From Hermatobates lingyangjiaoensis (taxonomy: Eukaryota > Arthropoda > Insecta > Hemiptera > Hermatobatidae), in contig JAPFBL010001617.1 in NCBI GenBank assembly GCA_026182355.1, positions 7,751,001 to 7,815,000 on the forward strand: a stretch of DNA of 64,000 nucleotides, in the 5' to 3' direction. The notes under the pieces are model-generated. The model was not told the origin of the DNA. It made no database searches and saw only the letters and a list, made by a program, of their open reading frames with translations. Positions 56,715 through 64,000 of this stretch are shown here, piece by piece (the stretch's first letter is position 1; each line of letters begins with the position of its first letter). A program made the position numbers and the translations under genes.

Positions 56715-59700
56715 CTAAAAACAGAAAAGAAATAATATTGAAATAATTTTAAAACATTGTATTTTTATAAATGAAACATTACATAGGTATCTTGTTGAAG
56801 CAATTTTATTGTCTCAAAAAAAAAAATTAATTAACAACGGAAACAATTTATGAATTACATAAGGAAAATACAATTTTATTATGAATTTACTTTTCGTGAT
56901 TAAATTTCAAGTTTGATGCGTTTATTCTATTTAATAAACAAACTTTTATTTGATTGACTAAATTCTGGGTTTTGGATCTAGAGAAAAAATATCGAGATTA
57001 GCTTTGGAAATCTCTAAATAAATGTTTAATGTTAGAACCACAGGGATTAATGCAAGTTAGAGTGAGATACAGATAAACCCTTTCACTTCGTGTACTAGTC
57101 ATTGATACTCCCTACCTGCTTTGGACGCTATATGTTCAATTTATCTATGTGCAACATTAAGAGCTTCATGCGTTGTTTTTGAAGATCGACAACATTCAAA
57201 CCCGGTAGAACGATTCCATTAACATCATAAGGTTAGACAGTTTAACCGTTTCATAAAGTAAGAAGTTATGTGTATAGACTAAAGAATGAACATAAGGCTT
57301 TAATAATTGTTTGGGCCATGGAGATGTAATTTCAAGGAATCAACTCACTCTATAAGTATGAAAAATTTTTGCTTTTCTGTGCTCCAACTCAGAAGTTGAA
57401 CTAAATTAGTATTTTATATGAAAAAGCACCAGACTTTTATAAAACTTTCTTTTTTCGAAAAAAACAAACTATTATTATTAGTCTAAAAACCAAAGTCATA
57501 AGGATTCCTGTAGACTGCTGCCAGATTGTACTATTGTGCTAGTCTGTGTCGTTAATGTAACAGTTTTAGATTTTAAGCTCTTTAATATACTTAATAACTA
57601 CCTTATATCACCTCTGTTAGTTTTGGATATTATCTGCCAAATATCTTTAACCTTTTAAAGAAGACTACCATACACTCACACAAAATCAGAAGTTTCTTAC
57701 TCATCCAGACAGAGTTTGCATTTTGCGTCTGATGCTAATTTCTGTTGATATAAGCAGTTTTTGAAAAGTCAATGGCAGGTAGGTATTCTAAATACATTTT
57801 GAAATATTTCTTAAGTCAATTTATTATTTCCTTTACAAATAACTTTTCGGACTGAATTAAACATTGTTTCGCAAACCATCTTTTATCTGCTTTTTTTTAA
57901 TTGAGGCCTTGAGGGAGCTCAGGGGTGTAGCGTTTTCTCCCTTGGCTACTCCCATCTCTTCTTCCATCGCCTAATGGACGTAGCTCTTGCTTCGTGCTTA
58001 ACCATTTTTCTTTCCTCTCCATCCTTGTCCTTTAGGCTATTTCTTTCTTGCGCCAGCAAGTCGATTGGAACAATTCCTGCGATAGCAAGTATAACAGGCT
58101 CAGATACTCTGCAATCAGAACTATATCTTCTTGTCCACCATGAAACCCAGGTATCTTACTGAACTACTTACAGGCACAGATAGTCCACTTATTACCACCT
58201 CAGAGTGATGGTTCCTCCTTTGTAAACACGTTTATTTCAGTTTTATTGGCAGCCAGTGACAACCCATGATCTGCCAGCCACTCTGTTATCCGTCTCATTG
58301 TCTTATTGAGTTTTAATTTAACACGAGACTGCAAAATGCATAATATTATGCCATTAGAATAGCCAACCAGAATGGTACTGCCAGAATTTCTACTGCCATT
58401 ATAGAAGACGTTCAATAGATTTGGCCCCAGTATTGAACTCTGTGTTGTTCCTGCCATGATCGACATTTTTCTTTTTCCTATGGATGTATCATACTGGATT
58501 ATTTGGTCGCTCAAGTCGTTTCTAAGTATCCTGAGGAGATATTCAGACACTTTAAACCTCATTTTCAAAACATAAAAAAGTAATCCCACATCATTGCAAT
58601 AAAGACATTTTTGACGTCTTGAATTGAAAGACAGATACTGGCCTGGAGTAATGGTTACTCTGGTCTATAGCACACACATGTTCCATTAATAGCTCCAATG
58701 CGTCGATAGTACATTTGGCTTTGACAGAGCCAAACTGTCTGCAGGAAAGTCCTCCTGCATCTCACACCGCAGACTGAAGTCTCCTCTTGAACAATTTTTC
58801 GAATAGCTTAACTGCATTATCCAACATGCATAGAAGTTCCCAAGTTGAAGGAATTCCCTTCTCGCCTTTGTCTTTATTTATCAGAACAAAATTTGCTATT
58901 TCCATTCTAGGTGGAAATAGCCACCTTTCAGACAGCCATTACACATGTTGAAGAGCACATTATGAGCGTAATTGGCTACTTCTATGTACACCTCAGCATC
59001 TACTCCATCTGGTCCGGGACATTTCCGTTTCTTTAGAGATAACAGCGCCTCTTCTTGCTTTTCCCTTGTAAAAATGGGAGGTCTTCTTCATCTAGTTTAT
59101 CACTGTTAATGTTCCTTTTTAGGGTTAAAAAACATTGGGTAAAGGGGTTCTTACAATATGTTCTATCTTATCTGAATCTAGAGCAACATTCGGAAGACGT
59201 TTTCTTAATAGCTAAGAGACTATTTTATAATCAAGACCCCAGGAATCCGCATCTCCTGACCCACAGGCTCTAGGTTACAGAAGGTTTGCCTTTCTCCAAT
59301 CTTTGCTAACCGTTCTGCCGCCTCATCTGCTCTGTTTCTACGTGTTCGGGTGCCCACAAGAGAGCTAACTTGTTTTTATGGCTAGCATTTGTAAAGATAT
59401 CAGATATTCCCACACTAGCTTTGGAATGAAGACCACAGATTGTAATACCTTCAGTACAACCTGGCTGTCTGATAAGATGTAAATCCTGGGTCTTTTCGAG
59501 CATTTCTTTAAAATACACTATACGCCAAACTTAATCGCAAGCATTTACTCCTAGAAGATAACGGTAATCCCTCCTAAAGATTTAAAAATGTTACAGTTAC
59601 TTTGATGTCTAGCCGTTTCGATATTAATGTTTGACCCATCCGTATAACAGACAAGAGCCCTCATCCAAAAATCCGGAGTCTTCCAATTAATACAATAATT

Positions 59701-62700
59701 AATGATTAATTCAAAGCCTCAATAATAATAATAATAATAGTAATAAAATAAAGAACAACACCAGAGAGAACTGTACCTCTAGATGATATTTTAATATGGG
59801 CTCCAGATATGGACATGTCATCTGCGTCTGGATGATGCCTCTTTTGTGGAGGTGGGTTTTCAGATCGTTTCTCCAAGTTAAGGGCCTCCTTTTGCGGCTC
59901 AGGAGATGGTACTCCACCAACAACGCCTCCTCCACCGTGATAAAGATGATTCCACAACGAAAATCGTGACATTTCCAATGGATTTAGCGAGGTACTTTCT
60001 GGTGGAGAGGCAGGTGGGGAATCTGAAAGTTGAATTTTTATATAAACACTTTCTAAATTGGGGAAGTGTAACCACTTATTGCTTAAATCGAAACGCAGAA
60101 AAAATTATAATTATAATCAAATTTACTCTGTTGAACTAACTGTGTTGAACAATTTTAATTCTAGCTATTTATTAACTTATTTAAATTACAATACATTGCA
60201 ATTTTTAATTTACAAAATGAATAATTAAATTGTAACACATTTAAAGAGTGACTAGGAAAAAATACTACTCAACAGACACTACTTTCCGGTTACGTATCAA
60301 CTTGAATGAAAGATTTGCAGCCAAATATAAACGAACATAGAAAACGCTTGGCACTGGTCACAACACTCAACACTGGGTATTCTACGAGCCCCATACTCAA
60401 AAAATATTAGCTAGATGTAAAAATGTTATTTCCTGAGCACTTTCTTAAACTTTCTATTGTGTATGAAAATGGAATAACTTAATTAACATTCACTCAGATG
60501 TGCTAAAGATTTAATCATACTCAGTTTTAAAAAACTTAAGATTAACTAGATTTTTGAAATGAGAAAAGTTTTCTTTCTCATTAATTTTACTCTTTGAACT
60601 GACTTTTAACTCAGCAGGTAAGCAACAAAAAGTGGATTACAGAAATTAATGACAGTTATGTTGAAGGCACGATGCTTTTATATTCATTGTACGGAATATA
60701 TTGGATGATTAAGAAAAGAAACATTCTAGTATAAATATCTCATAGCAAAGTAAAATAATAATGACCAATAGCGGCACTATGGAGCAGAGTATTTAAACAA
60801 AACAAAATTACTGAAAAGTTCGTAAACATGTGTTATCTGTCAGATTTCATCGGCAACACGACGATCTATAATATAAAGACTGTTTATTTTGAAGGAAGGA
60901 GACTGGAGGCAAGGCTATTGCAAAAGAGCGTGTATAAAACAGTCGTTAGTGGTATTATAAATTGGACTCTACAATCTACGGTCCAATCGCTTATAACTTC
61001 AAACAAAAATTCCTTTAACTTAGCATAAATGAACAAGAGATTTTAAAGAGTGATTAAAAACGCTTAACGAATTACATGAATTTTAATCAAATCACAATTT
61101 GGCAATTAACTACACAACATTGATAAACTTGGTTCCAAGAAAAAATAATTTTAATTTATACTGTATTAATAAACCTTTAACTATAAAAATAAAACGTAAT
61201 CACAAAACATATGCATCCGCTTTTACATTAAATTTAATGTTTTACTCGTTATTGCATCTTTCAATAAATTTATATAAATAAAAGAAAGGTTTTTTCTGTA
61301 CATTGCCTAAAACTGATTCATTGCACGTTATCTTTGCGTTTTTGTATATCAGAGAAACCAAATCTACTCTTAGAATTATTACTGTAGCAAGGAGGTATTG
61401 TTAGTTGATTTTAATTTGAAATGGCTTGCTGCAAAATTCAACTGTATTCACTTGTATCAAGATACACCCATGAGAGTTCGAACCCCTGTTAATTTATTAA
61501 AACATTTCTCATCTTTTTTATTACAATTAATGCATTTCACTCGATTCACTTAAAAAAGGTTTTAAGTAAATATAAAAAAATCGTCTACTACAGAGAGTAT
61601 CTATTAGTCTAAGACAAATGTTCAGTTTGTATAGCTTTTTTTCTCATTTTGGTAAGATGAATCGATGTTCACAAACATTTTTTTTTTATTTTAGATTTCA
61701 TTTCTTTGGCAAATTTCAATGTTATTTAAATTACCATTTATCTGGTAATCGAAATCGTAAAATTTACGATAACATTCATTCCCATCGACGTAATTTTGAG
61801 AAAAAGGCATTGGATTCATCCTCACATAACTTGTTATTTTTATGCTTAATTTCATATTGATCCCTCAGAGAGTCATGCTTGTAACCTACTCGAAAGCTTT
61901 CAGGTTCCCTCAAAGGTTAAGAACTTTACATTTTATTAAAAAAAAAATAAATAATTATAATAATAATATATAAAAGTAATAAACTTCAATCAATAATAGT
62001 TCAAACGAAATAATAGTTTAAACATGTAAAACAATTTTATAGATTTTAAACATGTAAAACAATTTTATAGATTTTAAACATCTTTGCTCATATATAATGA
62101 TTTTATATTTTCATATTTTATATCTCCATAATGGATTTACATTAGATGTTATTTCCTGCATATTTAAACAATTATCAGAAGAAATAAATCTCTTTAAGCC
62201 TCCAAATAATATGAATCAATAGAATAACTGTGGTTTAAATTTTCATTTCCATTATTTTTCACATTTTAATTATCAACGTTAAAACATTTTGTGTAATTCA
62301 CATCATCAGTAAATTAATTATTTATTTCCTTTATATTTTTTTTAAATTTACTAAAAACTTAATTTTATTATGTGAAGCATTTGTATATTTACATGAGATA
62401 GTTTTTTGTTTTTTTCTTTTTTAATGAGATATGAAAGTACTAAGCAGTGAGTGGACCAAATAAGAGAAGCACTTCTTCTAGGGAGAGGGCGTGTAAATAG
62501 ACAGACCCTCCCCTATTCTCCAAACAATTAATCTTCTTCAGGCAACAAAGTACAGGAAGCTTTGAAGAAAAACATTATATAATAGAATTCAAAATGTAAA
62601 CTTAACACCAATTATATGTACTAAATACATAAATATATATAGTTAATTTCTTACTTTGTTTGTGTGATATTGGAGCATTGCAAAATTCTTTGTTGAGAAA

Positions 62701-62750
62701 TTTTACATAGTCTATCATCCGCGCTTCAAATTCTATAGGCGCCATGTTCC
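56599..62750 (-). CDS. retn: retained / dead ringer (ARID3-type) C-terminal exons
   Basis: Three minus-strand exons (62,655-62,750; 59,777-60,022; 56,599-56,714) join in frame through consensus GT-AG introns, all phase 1. The protein segment matches insect Retained/Dead ringer C-terminal to the ARID domain. It contains FEARMIDYVKFLNKE, then SPPASPPESTSLNPLEMSRF and SLWNHLYHG, then KEALNL. It ends with LVVSMDINGTMYQGVLFAQ, the REKLES beta motif found in ARID3 proteins (vertebrate SMSVEINGIMYTGVLFAQ), and stops 9 residues later. Retn is a nuclear AT-rich-DNA-binding transcription factor. REKLES mediates self-association and nuclear traffic in the family. The ARID exons lie beyond 62,755, outside the window. 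A Gly-rich/His-rich linker encoded in the middle exon is lineage-variable. Confidence in identity is high, because three separate conserved blocks occur in order. Confidence 0.9.
56715..57891. other. retn intron, AT-rich part
   Basis: No additional exon seen on either strand. The intron continues to 59,776 and carries the non-LTR relics below. Confidence 0.5.
57892..59270 (-). pseudogene. Non-LTR retrotransposon reverse transcriptase relic
   Basis: Minus strand, from upstream: LDSDKIEHIVRTPLPNV, then LSLKKRKCPGPDGVDAEV (RT block 1) and GGLS.RQFGSVKAKCTIDALEL. Next comes TTQSSILGPNLLNVFYNG (GxPQGSxLGPxLxNxxY block). The catalytic F/Y-A-D-D is degenerate here (GYSNG). Then come WLADHGLSLAANKTE and, further on, VSEPVILAIAGIVPIDLLAQ, the C-terminal block typical of R1/Jockey-like elements. 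Frameshifts and stops are numerous. The 3' end has A8 at 57,892-57,899. It lies in a retn intron in the same orientation as the gene. Confidence 0.88.
59300..59675 (-). pseudogene. Non-LTR element RNase H relic, upstream of the RT
   Basis: The minus strand reads VCYTDGSNINIETA, AIKFGV, then IYILSDSQVVLKVLQS (first Asp and the SDSQ Asp retained). After a frameshift it reads NKLALLWAPEHVETEQ, a decayed WVPGHxGxxGNExAD block. RNase H normally follows RT, but here it precedes the RT on the same strand. The two pieces must therefore be separate insertions or a rearranged copy. Confidence 0.8.
59777..60022 (-). CDS. retn: retn middle exon of the window
   Basis: Minus-strand acceptor ACTTTCAG|ATTCCCC, donor TCTAGAG|GTACAG. 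It codes 81 residues plus split codons. SPPASPPESTSLNPLEMSRF and the SLWNHLYHG block come first, then a Gly/Val linker, then SPEPQKEALNLEKRSENPPP, KRHHPDADD and ISGAHIKISSR. KEALNL and xLWxxYH are the recognisable Retn blocks. It is much GC-richer than the surrounding intron. Confidence 0.92.
60023..62654. other. retn intron, AT-rich, no other gene
   Basis: No exon or transposon recognised except a diverged minus-strand repeat X fragment near 61,860-61,940 (CTCGAAAGCTTTCAGGTTCC then ACTTTACATTTTATTAAAA). A direct duplication of TTTAAACATGTAAAACAATT (then TTATAGA) occurs at 62,019-62,074. Confidence 0.5.
62655..62750 (-). CDS. retn: retn exon (post-ARID helix)
   Basis: Minus-strand acceptor TTTTTAGTTGCAG|GGAAC, donor CACAAACAAA|GTAAG. 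It codes 31 residues NMAPIEFEARMIDYVKFLNK.. to SHKQ. E-x-E/S-R-M-x-x-Y aligns with the conserved Retn helix after the ARID domain. Phase matches the next exon exactly. Confidence 0.9.
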
Positions 62751-62876
62751 CTGCAACTAAAAAGAACCTTACATGAAGCACATGGTTGGTTAAACAATTA
62801 ACTTTATATATCTACTTTACAAGTTTTGAAGTTGTTTGAACCTATAAGAATAGGGAAGATATATGCATAATTCTCA

Positions 62877-62878
<2 letters not shown>

Positions 62879-62924
<46 letters not shown>
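62879..62924. repeat. (AT)n microsatellite at a PLE 5' truncation point
   Basis: About 44 bases of AT followed by ACACACTATATTTG and then PLE coding sequence. This repeats the (TA)n/PLE association seen at 19-20 and 31-33 kb. Confidence 0.95.
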
Positions 62925-62928
<4 letters not shown>

Positions 62929-62933
62929 TATAT

Positions 62934-63362
62934 TTGCCCTCGGGAGCGAAACTGTGCGGACGTCGAGGTTGCCTCACCTGTCCGATTATCAACCCCCAAC
63001 CACACTTCACAGCTCCCTCCCATAACACACACTATCCTGTTCCGATTGACTGCTCGTGTACCTCCAAGAACTGTGTGTACCGCTTGGAGTGTACCAAGTG
63101 TGATTCGTTCTACGTAGGCCAAGCATCCACCAAGCTTAGTCTCCGTATGAACAAACACAGAGCTTCAGTCAACAACCATTCCCATCTTCCCATCGCCATA
63201 CATGCCAATAGCCACGGACTTCCATTTAATGAGTGCTACAGGTTACAGATTCTACGACAAATCCCCTCTGACTGCAAAAATCTCACTCTCCGAGCCTCCG
63301 AAGAAGCCCATATTTGGTTACTCAATGTGCGTAGTGCACCTGGCCTTAATCTTAAGAGATAA
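62934..63362 (+). CDS. Penelope-like element C-terminus, open GIY-YIG domain (partial)
   Basis: An uninterrupted 142-codon frame, far GC-richer than the surroundings. It reads SGAKLCGRRGCLTCPI (Cys-rich RT/endonuclease linker), a Pro/His stretch, then CSCTSKNCVYRLECTKC, YVGQASTKLSLRMNKHRAS and HLPIAIHANSHGLPF. It ends ASEEAHIWLLNVRSAPGLNL-K-R before TAA. This is the GIY-YIG layout, with Y-V-G as the second strand, an Arg in the helix (LSLR) and a Glu in RASEEAHI as catalytic candidates. The RT is missing and the element is 5'-truncated at (AT)n. The ATG is internal, not a true start. It has no disabling mutation, so it is likely the youngest PLE piece in the window. It lies just upstream of a retn exon on the opposite strand, presumably in a retn intron. 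Confidence 0.85.
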   Translation: MPSGAKLCGRRGCLTCPIINPQPHFTAPSHNTHYPVPIDCSCTSKNCVYRLECTKCDSFYVGQASTKLSLRMNKHRASVNNHSHLPIAIHANSHGLPFNECYRLQILRQIPSDCKNLTLRASEEAHIWLLNVRSAPGLNLKR

Positions 63363-63505
63363 TGCTTCATTTTATTAGTTTCTTGTCAGTGCATCTAGTT
63401 TTTATGCTTTTATTTTAAGTCTTATTCTCTATTTTTTTTAAAGCTTAGTCCATAAATTTTAATTTTTATTTATATATCATTTCTTCTGTTCATCCCTCAG
63501 TTTTT
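63363..63505 (+). other. Presumed 3' flank/tail of the PLE
   Basis: T-rich sequence after the PLE stop codon. I do not find a CTGANGA..GAAA core here, so either the tail is short or the core has been lost. Confidence 0.35.
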
Positions 63506-64000
63506 ATTATTACTTTACTATAAGTAAAGTATAGTGATCGTGAAAAAATTCGATCTCGAGATTTTGACGGAATTACATGTTTTGAGGTCCCAGAAGTCGT
63601 TTTATGAAGTTTTTACGATGATGTCTGTGTGTGTGTGGGTGGGTGGGTGGGTGGGTGCGTGTGTTAGCATTGCTTGTTACCACGCTACGGTCCAGAATCA
63701 TTGATGGATCAAGTTGATATTTTACACAAAAATGGGCCCCATAAAGACGAAGATCCCTATTGTTTGGGAAGAATTATGCTTGATGGGAAAGTTACTTTTT
63801 TTGCCAAAAACCGTTTTTTTTTAAACATTTATTTCTCCTAAACTGATAACCCTAGAGTTTTGAAATTTTGACATTATCTTTGAGGTTACAAATGGAACAA
63901 ACGAAAAATATATTCAGAATTTTAAATCAACAGGAAATATTTTTTTTTCAATAAAATGTACAAATTTTGACTTATAATTCAATCTCAAACCTTGTGAGAG
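63506..64000 (+). mobile_element. Repeat X, 5' portion, cut by window end
   Basis: Starts ATTATTACTTTACTATAAGT and follows the full copies through the (GGGT)n tract and CGCTACGGTCCAGAATC to CTTGTGAGAG. It is very similar to copies 1 and 2, and probably full-length beyond the window. Confidence 0.85.

Noticed and set aside
61455..61490. GAGAGTTCGAACCCCTG as a tRNA T-arm
   Set aside because: Isolated B-box-like sequence with no cloverleaf around it.

Overview
The window is AT-rich eukaryotic nuclear DNA with spliced genes and a heavy load of transposable elements. It looks like an arthropod, most likely an insect. It holds the C-terminal exons of an arthropod-type retained/dead ringer (ARID3) gene and a DUF4773-family secreted-protein gene. 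The order or species cannot be fixed from the sequence alone. I see no bacterial operons, rRNA, CRISPR array or convincing intact tRNA.

Layout. 1-39 kb is gene-poor. It contains a decayed Penelope-like element (PLE) reverse transcriptase at 0.5-0.9 kb, a GC-rich possible terminal exon at 1.67 kb, and long AT-rich stretches. Two clusters of palindromic PLE tails lie in (TA)n arrays at 19.4-20.9 kb and 31.7-33.2 kb. A roughly 1.4 kb head-to-head palindrome of a GC-rich retroelement 5' end sits at 25.2-26.6 kb. A 1.65 kb non-autonomous repeat, here called repeat X, has full copies at 21.7 and 35.0 kb and many fragments. 39.6-49.2 kb is a four-exon plus-strand gene for a 260-residue secreted DUF4773 protein. 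Its introns hold an RNase H fossil of a non-LTR element with perfect target-site duplications, hAT-like MITEs, a mariner fossil and two adjacent Helitrons. 49.8-51.8 kb is a 400-bp-arm inverted repeat enclosing a PLE GIY-YIG remnant. 52.4-52.75 kb is a Gypsy-type RT relic. 56.6-62.75 kb carries the last three coding exons of retn on the minus strand; an intron contains non-LTR RT and RNase H relics. 62.9-63.4 kb has a young-looking PLE GIY-YIG reading frame beside a (TA)n tract, and the window ends inside another repeat X.

The two host genes are convergent (DUF4773 gene on +, retn on -), separated by about 7 kb of repeats. The most interesting structures are three. (1) Several unrelated PLE tail families share a compact core, CTGANGA / short stem / GAAA / short self-complementary run / UH, which resembles a minimal dimer-type hammerhead ribozyme. 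They are arranged head-to-head with tails facing out into (TA)n. (2) There is a giant retroelement 5'-end palindrome inside a repeat X copy. (3) The DUF4773 protein combines the cysteine-rich domain with LEA-like 11-residue repeats. All alignments here are by eye; nothing was folded or searched by computer.
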